From contig JBILMH010000028.1 in assembly GCA_044375625.1 (NCBI GenBank), forward strand, positions 1 to 23,331: DNA of 23,331 nt, written 5' to 3'. Positions 1 to 6,823 of the stretch are shown in pieces. The notes under the pieces were generated by a model. That model was not told the DNA's origin. It ran no database searches and worked only from the letters and a program-made list of their open reading frames with translations. Every line of letters begins with the position of its first letter. Position 1 is the first letter of the stretch. The translations under genes and the position numbers were made by a program. Source of the DNA: CAISOG01 sp044375625. GTDB lineage: Bacteria > Pseudomonadota > Alphaproteobacteria > CAISOG01.

Positions 1-1
1 T

Positions 2-496
2 TTGGTGATGCGGGTGGATCAGGAAATACCGACCAGCACGCGCCCCTATGCCAAGGTGCGGGATGAAATTGTCCAGCTGTTGACCAAACAAAAGCTGCAA
101 ACAGCGGCTGAGGCGAAATTGCAAACCTTGCTGACGCAGGCGCGATCGGGCAACACCCTGGCATCCTTGGCGGCCAGCGAGGGGGGCAAGACGGACAGCT
201 CAAACTTCTTCACGCAACAGGATAATCCGTTGGAATTGCCGCCCGAATTGGTGATGGGGCTGTTTACCGCCGCCAACCAAGATTTGATAACGGGGCAGGA
301 TCAAAAATCGCTGTGGCTGGTGCGCCTGACCAGTATTCGGGAATTCACCCCCGATGATCAACCATCGCCCACTTACAAACAATTGACCGAACAGCTGACC
401 ACCAGCCTACAAAAGGATGTTACCGACGCCCTGCAACAGGATATCCGCAAAACCCTGGGCGTTACCATCAACGACGCCGCCCTAATCAATTTGTAG
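2..496 (+). CDS. PpiD/SurA-type peptidyl-prolyl isomerase, C-terminal part (5' truncated by window)
   Basis: This open frame enters from the left edge and ends at a TAG at 494-496, so only about the last 164 residues are visible. They are hydrophilic and helix-rich, with a Lys/Gln/Glu-rich segment (LLTKQKLQTAAEAKLQTLL) followed by a region ending in QDIRKTLGVTIND. This matches the C-terminal tail of alphaproteobacterial PpiD-like proteins (SurA_N_3 plus rotamase family), which are inner-membrane-anchored periplasmic folding factors. The rotamase core and the membrane anchor would lie upstream and cannot be checked. No start codon can be assigned, because the TTG, GTG and ATG triplets at the edge are internal. 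The gene converges on rnhB, with 48 bp between the stop codons and no clear hairpin terminator. I am fairly sure of the family and unsure of the exact subtype. Confidence 0.7.
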   Translation: MVMRVDQEIPTSTRPYAKVRDEIVQLLTKQKLQTAAEAKLQTLLTQARSGNTLASLAASEGGKTDSSNFFTQQDNPLELPPELVMGLFTAANQDLITGQDQKSLWLVRLTSIREFTPDDQPSPTYKQLTEQLTTSLQKDVTDALQQDIRKTLGVTINDAALINL

Positions 497-544
497 GGTT
501 ATCGGGGCAGCAACGGGCGGCGCGGGCATGGGATATAGGCGCGG

Positions 545-1252
545 CTAGGCGGCGGCCTTGACGGGGGCAAAGCTGCGGCGGTGGTGGGGGGTGACGCCAT
601 GGGTGGTCAGCGCGGCCAAATGCTGTTGGCTGCCATAGCCCTTGTTGCGATCCCAACCATAGGCGGGATAATCGGCGGCCAGCGCGGTTAGGTGGTGATC
701 GCGGGCAACCTTAGCCATGATAGAGGCCGCCGCTACCTCTGACAGCTGGCTGTCACCGTTGATCAGGGTGTACAGCTGGATATCGGCGCTATTGGCAGGA
801 ATCAGCGCGGGTGGCAGTTGCGGGGCATGGGTGCCATCCACCACCACGGCGATGTTGGTCAGGGGCGGGGCATCCTCTCGCGCTGATAACGCGATCATCA
901 GGGCTTCCAGGGCGCGACTCATGGCCAGCAGGCTGGCGCGCAAGATGTTGATCCGGTCAATCTCCGCCACGCTGGCATGACCCAGGGCGTGGTGGGCATG
1001 GTCAACAATGGTGGCGGCCAATTTTTGCCGTTGCGGCGCGCTGATCGTTTTGGAATCGCGCACCTGTTGGGCAATGGCGGGCGCGTGATGAACGGTTTGG
1101 GCTACGGGAAGCCAGCACAGGGCGGCGGCGGTAACGGGCCCCGCCAGGCAACCACGGCCAACCTCATCCACGCCAATCACCAGCTGGTGACGGTGGCACA
1201 GGGTCGGCAACTGTTGCGGACTAAGCTTTTGAGCAGGAAGGATGCGGTTCAT
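545..1252 (-). CDS. rnhB: Ribonuclease HII
   Basis: RNase HII is a cytosolic endonuclease that cleaves the RNA strand of RNA-DNA hybrids and starts removal of single ribonucleotides misincorporated in DNA. The 235-residue protein shows the family signature GVDEVGRGCLAGPV near residues 27-40. The expected acidic metal ligands are visible: Asp29 and Glu30 in DEVGRG, Asp139 in VVVDG and Asp185 in KVARD. The C-terminal HHRRSF segment is also typical. Its length is normal, with a slight N-terminal extension of about 20 residues. The ATG at 1252 lies 12 bp downstream of the rpmG stop, so the two genes are probably co-transcribed from the promoter ahead of rpmG. The gene converges on the ppiD-like gene. 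Confidence 0.95.
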   Translation of the reverse strand: MNRILPAQKLSPQQLPTLCHRHQLVIGVDEVGRGCLAGPVTAAALCWLPVAQTVHHAPAIAQQVRDSKTISAPQRQKLAATIVDHAHHALGHASVAEIDRINILRASLLAMSRALEALMIALSAREDAPPLTNIAVVVDGTHAPQLPPALIPANSADIQLYTLINGDSQLSEVAAASIMAKVARDHHLTALAADYPAYGWDRNKGYGSQQHLAALTTHGVTPHHRRSFAPVKAAA

Positions 1253-1264
1253 CCAGCCGAAAGC

Positions 1265-1435
1265 CTATTTGCTAAGCTTGGCTTCCTTAAAAACCACATG
1301 CTTACGAACCCGTGGGTCGTATTTGCGGAATTCCAATTTGTTGACCAGCTTGCGGGGGTTACGTTTTGCAACGTAATAATAGCCCGTGCCAGCGGTGCTA
1401 AGCAATTTGACCAGGATGACTGCGGATTTTGCCAT
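1265..1435 (-). CDS. rpmG: 50S ribosomal protein L33 (cysteine-free type)
   Basis: This short gene encodes 56 residues, starting MAKSAVILVKLLSTAGTGYY and ending HVVFKEAKLSK. The order is typical of L33: an N-terminal MAK, the GTGYYYVAKRNPRK core, then KLEFRKYDPRVRKHV. L33 is a small basic protein of the large ribosomal subunit near the E site. No Cys pairs are present, so this is the zinc-independent C-minus form usual in Proteobacteria. The ATG at 1435 follows GGAGCC about 6 nt upstream, a reasonable ribosome binding site. A good extended -10 sits about 36 nt upstream of the ATG. rnhB follows after 12 bp, suggesting a two-gene operon. Identification is secure from the sequence pattern. Confidence 0.95.
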   Translation of the reverse strand: MAKSAVILVKLLSTAGTGYYYVAKRNPRKLVNKLEFRKYDPRVRKHVVFKEAKLSK

Positions 1436-1470
1436 GATAAGGCTCCAAGCGATTCAATATACGGTCGTCT

Positions 1471-1499
1471 CTTATAGCATCTTTTTTGGCTTTTGCTAG
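1471..1499 (-). promoter_or_regulatory. Putative sigma-70 promoter of rpmG-rnhB
   Basis: Read on the minus strand, TATAAG (1471-1476) is preceded by TGC, giving an extended -10. An A-rich spacer leads to a weak -35 (TAGCAA) 16 nt upstream. The -10 lies about 36 nt before the rpmG ATG. A strong extended -10 would suit a ribosomal protein gene. This is inferred from motif match only. Confidence 0.4.
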
Positions 1500-1536
1500 C
1501 CCTAAAATCAAAATGGTTGAGATGACTCGATTAAGA

Positions 1537-1715
1537 TATAGTCGTTCCAATTTATAAATATACAGCCTGCGAAAATGTTATGAAATCGAGAAACGGAGCG
1601 GCTAGGCGCGCCATAGCGCAGCGACGGCGGGAGTGTACATAGACGTACATGAGCACCGTATCGCAGAGGTCAAAGCATTTGCAGCACTGGTGATTTTTAA
1701 AGTGGAATGACTATA
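1537..1715. repeat. MITE-like repeat element, copy 1 (179 bp)
   Basis: The element is bounded by TATAGTCGTTCCA at the left and TGGAATGACTATA at the right. These are imperfect terminal inverted repeats that match over about 20 of 23 positions (TATAGTCrTTCCAnTTTAnAAAT). The outer TA on each side would fit a TA target duplication, as for IS630/Tc1-type elements. The interior shares long identical blocks with copy 2 at 3278-3426 in the same orientation. It encodes no transposase and has an in-frame stop where copy 2 is open. Compared with copy 2 it carries 30 extra bases at 1601-1630 that include the palindrome GGCGCGCC. An internal near-palindrome, TGTACATAGACGTACA, lies at 1634-1649. Its right end overlaps the last codons of the phosphatase gene. 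It is most simply a non-autonomous mobile repeat. Confidence 0.8.
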
Positions 1716-2382
1716 GCTCGGCAGGGTTTTGATCCCACAGATTCAGCCGCCAAACGCCCTCCCCTTGCACAAACTCGCTGACCTGGCCGGTTTTCATCCG
1801 CACCGCCGCCTGGCCGTTGCGCTGGTCAAACAATCCAGGCACCAGCCGCAGGAAATAGCGTAACGCCCCGTTGGAGCTGACCACCAGCGCGCAATCATTG
1901 GGGTGGGGCAGGTGTTGTGGCAACTCACGGCAAAAATCCTCTACCCGCGCGATCACCTGCGCCTCACCTTCGCCCCAACGGTCGCCGCCAGGAAATTGGC
2001 TGCGCTGGTGCCAGGCGGCAAACTCCTCCGCGCCAAAACGCTGTTGAATCTGGGCATCGCTTAAGCCCGTCCAGTCGCCAAAATCAATCTCATTCAGCCG
2101 CGCATCCTGCCGCACGGGCAAATCCAGTTGCAGGGTTTGCAGCACGATTTCGGCAAAGCGGTATTGGCGTTGCAGGGCGCCCGCAAACACCACGGTCGGG
2201 CGGCGGTTGGTGCGTGCCAGCGCTTGCCCCAGGGCGACCGCCTGCTCCACCCCCTTGTCCACCAGCGGCAAATCGTTACGGCTGCCCACCGTGACCACCG
2301 TGTCGCCAGGGGCAAAAGTGTTGCCGTGACGCGCGATTAACAGGCGTGTCATGGCGGGTTGTGTCATGGCGGGTTGTGTCAT
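1711..2382 (-). CDS. Histidine phosphatase family protein (phosphoglycerate mutase-like)
   Basis: The protein begins TRLLIARHGNT, which holds the RHG motif whose His is phosphorylated during catalysis in this superfamily. Further downstream are the Glu-containing segment LNEIDFGDWTGL and the second catalytic His region, here changed to VVSSNGALRYF. Most members have a His in that last motif (VsHGg), so activity may be altered. Substrate is unknown; cobalamin or phosphoglycerate phosphatases are relatives. Three in-frame ATGs lie at 2382, 2367 and 2352 because a 15-bp unit encoding MTQPA is duplicated. I give the longest form, 10 bp after the kdsB stop. The family start is usually the innermost Met (2352, 213 residues). 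The TAG stop is formed by the terminal repeat of the neighbouring MITE-like element. Probably translated with kdsB. Confidence 0.8.
   Translation of the reverse strand: MTQPAMTQPAMTRLLIARHGNTFAPGDTVVTVGSRNDLPLVDKGVEQAVALGQALARTNRRPTVVFAGALQRQYRFAEIVLQTLQLDLPVRQDARLNEIDFGDWTGLSDAQIQQRFGAEEFAAWHQRSQFPGGDRWGEGEAQVIARVEDFCRELPQHLPHPNDCALVVSSNGALRYFLRLVPGLFDQRNGQAAVRMKTGQVSEFVQGEGVWRLNLWDQNPAEL
2351..2380 (-). repeat. 15-bp direct tandem duplication at the phosphatase start
   Basis: Two perfect adjacent copies of a 15-bp unit (minus strand ATGACACAACCCGCC) each encode MTQPA. They sit between the kdsB stop and the conserved MTRLLIARHG start. The duplication gives three closely spaced ATG codons in one frame and looks like a slippage product. 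Confidence 0.85.
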
Positions 2383-2392
2383 GGATGCGGCT

Positions 2393-3226
2393 TTAGGCGG
2401 GGATGGTGGCATCGGCAAAGATGCTGGCAAAATCCACCAACTCCCCCTCCTGGGCAATCAACTGTTCCGCCACCGCCACATCGCCTGGCGCATCAACGCT
2501 CCAATGGGTGCGGCCGCGAAAATCCACCAGCACGCAACGAATCGGAATGCCATTTTCCAGGGCGCGCAGCTGTTCCAACCCCTCCGCCACCTCCAACGGG
2601 GTTTGCGGCAGGGTGGACAGCTGATTCAACACCTCCAACCGATAGCCATACAGCCCGATGTGGCGATAGACGGGGATGGAATCACCCTCAGGCAGCTTGC
2701 GGAAATAGGGGATGATATTTTTAGAGAAATACAGGGCGTTGCGGTCTTTATCGAACACCGCCAACGTACCACTGCTGGGGTTCGATTCCTTGTTCTTTTT
2801 CAGCTGCGCCAGCTGTGCCAAGGTCATTTGCCAGACGGGCGTGACCATGCCGATGCTGGGCGACTGTTGCAACTCATCCACCATCGCCTGCAACACCCAG
2901 GGCGGGGTTAACAGCGCGTCACCCTGAAAATTCACCACCGCGTCGGGTCGTTCGGCGGCGGGCAGCTGAGCGAAAACCGCCTGCACCCGATCGGTGCCGG
3001 TCGCGCAGTCTTCGGGGGTCATCACCACGGTTGCGCCAAAGCCGACGGCATGGTCGGCAATCCGTTGGTCATCGGTGGCGATGTAAACGCCGCTGACATT
3101 CTTAACCTGCTGGGCGATGCCCCAAATCCGTTGCAGCATGGTATAGCCCGCAACCGCGGCCAACGGCTTGCCAGGAAACCGCACCGAGCCATAGCGGGAT
3201 GGGATGACGAGAGCGGTTTTGGTCAT
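2393..3226 (-). CDS. kdsB: 3-deoxy-manno-octulosonate cytidylyltransferase-like protein (CMP-Kdo synthetase family)
   Basis: CMP-Kdo synthetase activates the lipopolysaccharide sugar Kdo with CTP in the cytosol before it is added to lipid A. The 277-residue protein starts ALVIPSRYGSVRFPGKPLA, the CTP-binding loop of the family, and carries DCATGTDRVQAV, NFQGDALLTPP, the RHIGLYGYR motif and WSVDAPGDV near the C terminus. The family consensus, from memory, is VQGDEP and GVDTPEDL, so QGDA and SVDAPGDV are divergent. The metal-binding Asp of QGD is kept. The substrate might be Kdo, 8-amino-Kdo or another ulosonic acid. An ATG start at 3226 fits the family N terminus. A MITE-like element lies 51 bp upstream, between lipA and this gene. 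The phosphatase gene follows 10 bp downstream. Confidence 0.85.
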   Translation of the reverse strand: MTKTALVIPSRYGSVRFPGKPLAAVAGYTMLQRIWGIAQQVKNVSGVYIATDDQRIADHAVGFGATVVMTPEDCATGTDRVQAVFAQLPAAERPDAVVNFQGDALLTPPWVLQAMVDELQQSPSIGMVTPVWQMTLAQLAQLKKNKESNPSSGTLAVFDKDRNALYFSKNIIPYFRKLPEGDSIPVYRHIGLYGYRLEVLNQLSTLPQTPLEVAEGLEQLRALENGIPIRCVLVDFRGRTHWSVDAPGDVAVAEQLIAQEGELVDFASIFADATIPA

Positions 3227-3277
3227 GGCTGGGGGCTTTCTTTTTGGATTTTTGCGGCACCGATTAAGCAGAAAATC

Positions 3278-3426
3278 TATAGTTGTTTCAATTTAAAAAT
3301 ATACAGCCAGCGAAAATGTTATGAAATCGAGAAACGGAGCGGAGTGTACATGGACGTACATGAGCACCGTATCGCAGAGGTCAAAGCATTTGCAGCACTG
3401 GAGATTTTTAAAGTGGAATGACTATA
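3278..3426. repeat. MITE-like repeat element, copy 2 (149 bp)
   Basis: Boundaries are TATAGTTGTTTCA at the left and TGGAATGACTATA at the right, an imperfect terminal inverted repeat with TA at each outer end. It is in the same orientation as copy 1 and shares near-identical internal blocks: 33 bases beginning GCGAAAATG, and about 90 bases from AGTGTACAT to the right end. It lacks the 30-bp insert of copy 1. A 23-codon open frame starting MDVHEHRIAEVKAF runs to the right end but is not conserved in copy 1, where ATG is ATA, so I do not call it a gene. The element lies 14 bp downstream of the lipA stop and 51 bp upstream of the kdsB start. It may separate their transcripts. Confidence 0.8.
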
Positions 3427-3440
3427 AAGTTTCGGCCTCG

Positions 3441-4457
3441 TTAGGCAACGACCTCGGCCACCTTCGCAGCCGCCTGCAACTGCGCCAAGCGCGCCTGCCG
3501 CATCCGTTCAAAATCATCCCCCGCGTGATAGGAGGAGCGGGTGAGCGGGCTGGAGGACACCATCAAAAAGCCCTTGGCATACGCCCAGGTCTCATAGCTT
3601 TTGAACTCCTCAGGCGTGACATAGCGTTCCAGGGCGTGGTGTTTGGGGGTTGGTTGCAAATACTGGCCAATCGTCATGAAATCGACATTGGCGGCGCGCA
3701 GATCGTCCATCACCTGCAACACTTCCTCCCGCCCTTCGCCCAGGCCGACCATGATACCTGATTTGGTAAACATGCTGGGATCCAGCTCCTTCACCCGTTT
3801 CAGCAACCATAGGGAGTGGAAATAGCGGGCGCCAGGCCGCACCTCAGCGTACAAACGCGGCACGGTTTCCAAATTGTGGTTGTAAACATCGGGCTTGGCG
3901 GCCACCACCACCTCCAACGCGCCAGGCTTACGCAAAAAATCGGGGGTCAGGATTTCGATGGTGGTGCCAGGCGAATGGCGGCGAATGGCGGCAATGGTTT
4001 GCGCAAAATGTTCCGCGCCGCCGTCGGGCAGGTCGTCGCGATCAACCGAGGTCACCACCACATGGCTTAACCCCATCTGCCCCACCGCGATCGCCACATT
4101 CTCTGGCTCATGCGGATCCAACAGGTCGGGGCGGCCGGTTTTGATGTTGCAAAAGCTGCAGGCGCGGGTGCAGACGCTGCCCAAAATCATCACGGTGGCA
4201 TGCTTTTTCGCCCAGCATTCCCCAATGTTGGGGCAGGCCGCCTCCTCACACACCGTGTTCAGCTTTAGATCGCGCATCAGGGTGCGGGTTTCGTGATAGG
4301 CCGCCGACACGGGTGCCTTAACCCGAATCCACGCCGGTTTGCGCGCAATGCCTGTTGACGCAGCGGGGGCAGGGCTATCGGTTAGGTTGGCGCTGGTGCC
4401 GCTGGTAGCGGTGATGCCTGCCGCCGTTTCTGTCGCGATTGATTGATCAAGGCTCAT
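3441..4457 (-). CDS. lipA: Lipoyl synthase
   Basis: LipA is a radical SAM enzyme that inserts two sulfur atoms into the octanoyl group carried by lipoate-dependent proteins such as the pyruvate dehydrogenase E2 and GcvH. Both cluster motifs are present: the auxiliary 4Fe-4S ligands Cys70, Cys75 and Cys81 (CEEAACPNIGEC) and the radical SAM triad Cys96, Cys100 and Cys103 (CTRACSFC). The C-terminal RSSYHAG supplies the serine ligand known in the family. The 338-residue form starts at ATG 4457; an upstream in-frame TTG at 4463 is less likely. The first 40 residues are a low-complexity Ala/Thr/Ser-rich extension before the conserved KPAWIRVKAP. lipB is not adjacent. A promoter-like sequence lies upstream at 4521-4548. 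Confidence 0.97.
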   Translation of the reverse strand: MSLDQSIATETAAGITATSGTSANLTDSPAPAASTGIARKPAWIRVKAPVSAAYHETRTLMRDLKLNTVCEEAACPNIGECWAKKHATVMILGSVCTRACSFCNIKTGRPDLLDPHEPENVAIAVGQMGLSHVVVTSVDRDDLPDGGAEHFAQTIAAIRRHSPGTTIEILTPDFLRKPGALEVVVAAKPDVYNHNLETVPRLYAEVRPGARYFHSLWLLKRVKELDPSMFTKSGIMVGLGEGREEVLQVMDDLRAANVDFMTIGQYLQPTPKHHALERYVTPEEFKSYETWAYAKGFLMVSSSPLTRSSYHAGDDFERMRQARLAQLQAAAKVAEVVA

Positions 4458-4520
4458 AAACAATATCCATCAGGTGCTATGGGGGGAACTTGCCCAAATG
4501 TTGGTCAAAACTTACCCGTC

Positions 4521-4548
4521 AACCTATCATTTTTTGCCAAAGGGTCAA
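4521..4548 (-). promoter_or_regulatory. Putative sigma-70 promoter of lipA
   Basis: On the minus strand, TTGACC (4543-4548) and TAGGTT (4521-4526) are separated by 16 nt, about 65 nt before the lipA ATG. The -35 is close to consensus and the -10 is weak. This is a motif-based inference only. Confidence 0.35.
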
Positions 4549-4609
4549 CCGCGCTTTGGTGCGGGTGCTAAGGCATGGCTGCCCAGTCGGGGAAGCTAAG
4601 TCGGAAAGT

Positions 4610-5548
4610 CTAAAAGGCGGCCAGCTTAGGCATCAGCAGCATCGGATCCACTGGCTGTTTGCCCTGGCGCAGTTCAAAATGCAATTGCGGCTCCTTAACC
4701 TTACCCGTCGCCCCAACCCGCCCGATCATTGCCCCCTGTTTGACCGTATCCCCACTTTTGGCGTACAGCGCCTCAAGATGGGCATAGGCGGTGATCCAGC
4801 CATTGGCATGTTCCACCAACATCAGATTGCCATAGGTTTCATCACGGCCAGCATAAGTAACGGTGCCATCGGCGGCGGCCTTAACCACGCTGCCCGCGGC
4901 CGCGGCCAGGTTGACACCGTCGTTAAACGCCCCCCCGTCTTGGCGACCATAGCTGGACAGCAATCGCCCCTGCACAGGCCATATCATCGCTGGCGCTGTG
5001 CCAACCCCCGCCGTATTGGCCAGGGCGGGCAGGCGATCGCCAATGGCGGATGGTGCCGCACCAGGCTCAGCGGCCGCCATGGTTGTAGCGATGGCGGGGG
5101 TGGGAGGAGAGTTTGTGGCAGAGGTTGACGCTTCCTGCACGGGGGCAAGGGCGGTTGCGGTTGCGGGCTCTGGCGTTAACGATTGGGGCTTAGCGATGGT
5201 TGCAGAAGTTTTGGCCGCTTTAGCACCAGGCGGGGGCGGCAGCGTGGTGGTTTCAACCGCGGCAGCCCTAGCCACCGGCGTACCCAGGCTGCTAACCCCT
5301 GTTGCGGCAGGATTTGGGGCGGCGGCATTTTTGTTGGAACGGCTGCCCCCACTGGCGGCGGCGCGATTGGCCGTGCCACGATTGGCCGTGCCACGATTGG
5401 CCGCCAAGCCATCCACAACGGGGGCGGGCACGCTGTTGTTAACACAGGCATGCAGGGGCAGGGTAAGGGCTATCACCAAACCGATTGGCCTTGCCCAAAA
5501 GATCGCCCGGGCAAGCGCTTTAGGAACCTGTTGGGGGGGCGATTTCAT
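4610..5548 (-). CDS. LytM/M23-domain lipoprotein, NlpD-like (degenerate metal site)
   Basis: This looks like an envelope lipoprotein that controls peptidoglycan amidases. The ATG at 5548 has GAGG 6 nt upstream, and an upstream GTG at 5560 is less likely. The N terminus has a hydrophobic segment ending in the lipobox LHAC, so Cys35 would be lipidated. Residues 40-185 are a low-complexity Ala/Pro/Thr/Asn linker with a short tandem repeat (RGTAN). Residues 188-312 form an M23 domain (GRLLSSYGR ... AYAHLEALY ... LHFELRQGKQPVDP). Two zinc ligands appear lost: the usual HxGxD is NDGVN (Asn209, Asn213) and the first His of HxH is Gln288, while His257 and His290 remain. In NlpD and EnvC such loss goes with activating amidases rather than cutting murein. 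No LysM repeat is visible. carA lies upstream, 33 bp away. Confidence 0.85.
   Translation of the reverse strand: MKSPPQQVPKALARAIFWARPIGLVIALTLPLHACVNNSVPAPVVDGLAANRGTANRGTANRAAASGGSRSNKNAAAPNPAATGVSSLGTPVARAAAVETTTLPPPPGAKAAKTSATIAKPQSLTPEPATATALAPVQEASTSATNSPPTPAIATTMAAAEPGAAPSAIGDRLPALANTAGVGTAPAMIWPVQGRLLSSYGRQDGGAFNDGVNLAAAAGSVVKAAADGTVTYAGRDETYGNLMLVEHANGWITAYAHLEALYAKSGDTVKQGAMIGRVGATGKVKEPQLHFELRQGKQPVDPMLLMPKLAAF
5365..5403 (-). repeat. 15-bp tandem repeat (2.6 copies) in the LytM lipoprotein gene
   Basis: The plus-strand unit GATTGGCCGTGCCAC occurs at 5365-5379 and 5380-5394, with a partial third copy to 5403. It encodes repeated GTANR in the low-complexity linker of the lipoprotein. 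The repeat stays in frame. Confidence 0.85.
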
Positions 5549-5581
5549 AGCGAACCTCACCTTATCTTATGCGGCACTATT

Positions 5582-6823
5582 TTATGCCGCACTCGATACC
5601 ATATCCGATTTCGCGACCGATTGCATCAGCTGATAAAACTCGGCAAACAGCGCGCCACCCTCCAGGGGGCCTGGGGAGGCTTCGGGGTGATATTGCACCG
5701 AAATGATGGGATAATCAGGGTGGGTAAAGCCCTCCACCGTGCCGTCAAACAGCGACCGTTGGGTAATTTGCAAGCCATTTTCCTGGTCATTTTCCTGGTC
5801 ATTTCCCCCGTCATGGGCAACCGCAAAGCCATGATTCTGGCTGGTAATCGCCACGCGATGATTGGCCAACAGCACGGGATGGTTGGCGCCGCGATGCCCC
5901 AGGGGCAATTTATAGGTGCTACCCCCCAACGCCAGCGCCAGCAACTGATGCCCCAGGCAGATAGCCATAATCGGCAGCTTGTGAGTCAACAGCTCCGCAA
6001 TCATCGGCACCACCCGCACCCCCGTGGCGGCGGGATCCCCCGGCCCATTGGACAGCAACACGCCAGCGGGCGATTCCGCCAGCACTTGCGCGGCGGTGGC
6101 ACTGGCGGGCAAGACCCGAACGCGACAGCCCAGCGCGACCAAATGGCGCAAGATATTGGACTTCACCCCAAAATCGATAACCACGACGGTCGGTTTCTTT
6201 AGGGCAACAGTCGATGACGCCCCCTCAACCTCTTGCGCCTTCGCTTGCGGCGCCCACAACCCCTCCGTCCAGTCATAGGCAGCCTGTGTGCTGACCTGGC
6301 TGGCCAAATCCATCCCCTCCAGCCCGCCCCAGGCCTTAGCCTTAGCCACCAAGGCCGCATCATCGGGCGCGTCAATAGCCGCCCCATGCCACAGCGCGGC
6401 TTTAGGCGCGCCGCCGTCACGGATTAACAGGGTTAGGGCGCGGGTATCCACCTCCGCCAGGCCAATCAAGCCATGGCGACACAGCCAGTCGTTCAGGCTT
6501 TCGCGGGCACGATTGTTGGATGGCATGGTCGGCAAGGTGCGGGCAATCAGCCCCAACGCCCGTGGCACTGCCCCCTCCATATCTTCAGGGTTGCAACCAA
6601 CATTGCCAATATGGGGGCTGGTAAAGGTAATAATCTGCCCCGCAAAGGAAGGGTCGCTTAAGGTTTCCTGATACCCCGTCATGCCAGTGTTAAAGCACAG
6701 CTCCCCCACCTGCAGGCCGCATGCGCCAAAGCCCCGCCCCGTTAACACCACCCCGCAATCTAAGGCCAATTTGGCGATTGTTGGGGCAAAAGGTGGTTGG
6801 GGTGCGGTCATGAATCGATTCAT
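5582..6823 (-). CDS. carA: Carbamoyl-phosphate synthase small (glutaminase) subunit
   Basis: CarA is the class I glutamine amidotransferase subunit that feeds ammonia to CarB for carbamoyl phosphate, needed for pyrimidine and arginine synthesis. The 413 residues show the N-terminal CarA domain (GELCFNTGMTGYQETLSDPS, then HIGNVGCN) and the C-terminal amidotransferase domain with LSNGPGDP, the nucleophile Cys289 in AICLGHQ, TSQNHGFAV, and His379/Glu381 in VQYHPEASPGP. An insertion of acidic residues (NDQENDQENG, about 341-350) between QNHGFAV and the SLFDG motif comes from a 12-bp tandem duplication. Two in-frame ATGs exist, 6823 and 6811, neither with an ideal ribosome binding site. carB is not next to it. 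It is divergent from tolB. Confidence 0.96.
   Translation of the reverse strand: MNRFMTAPQPPFAPTIAKLALDCGVVLTGRGFGACGLQVGELCFNTGMTGYQETLSDPSFAGQIITFTSPHIGNVGCNPEDMEGAVPRALGLIARTLPTMPSNNRARESLNDWLCRHGLIGLAEVDTRALTLLIRDGGAPKAALWHGAAIDAPDDAALVAKAKAWGGLEGMDLASQVSTQAAYDWTEGLWAPQAKAQEVEGASSTVALKKPTVVVIDFGVKSNILRHLVALGCRVRVLPASATAAQVLAESPAGVLLSNGPGDPAATGVRVVPMIAELLTHKLPIMAICLGHQLLALALGGSTYKLPLGHRGANHPVLLANHRVAITSQNHGFAVAHDGGNDQENDQENGLQITQRSLFDGTVEGFTHPDYPIISVQYHPEASPGPLEGGALFAEFYQLMQSVAKSDMVSSAA
5777..5800 (-). repeat. 12-bp tandem duplication inside carA
   Basis: Two perfect adjacent copies of ATTTTCCTGGTC (plus strand) encode the repeated NDQE in a loop of the glutaminase domain. The repeat is in frame, so the protein is only lengthened by four residues. 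Confidence 0.85.

Noticed and set aside
497..544. Terminator between the convergent ppiD-like and rnhB genes
   Set aside because: The 48-bp spacer shows no convincing stem-loop with a T run on either strand.
3351..3422. Small open frame MDVHEHRIAEVKAF... inside element copy 2
   Set aside because: The start codon is ATA in copy 1 and an upstream in-frame stop is present there, so coding is not conserved.
3971..3990. 10-bp tandem repeat in lipA as a slippage duplication
   Set aside because: The unit is not a multiple of three and the protein aligns normally, so it probably reflects repeated Ala, Ile and Arg codons.
5183..6202. 339-codon open frame antisense to the LytM lipoprotein gene and carA
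   Set aside because: It spans two well-identified opposite-strand genes and has no recognisable motif.
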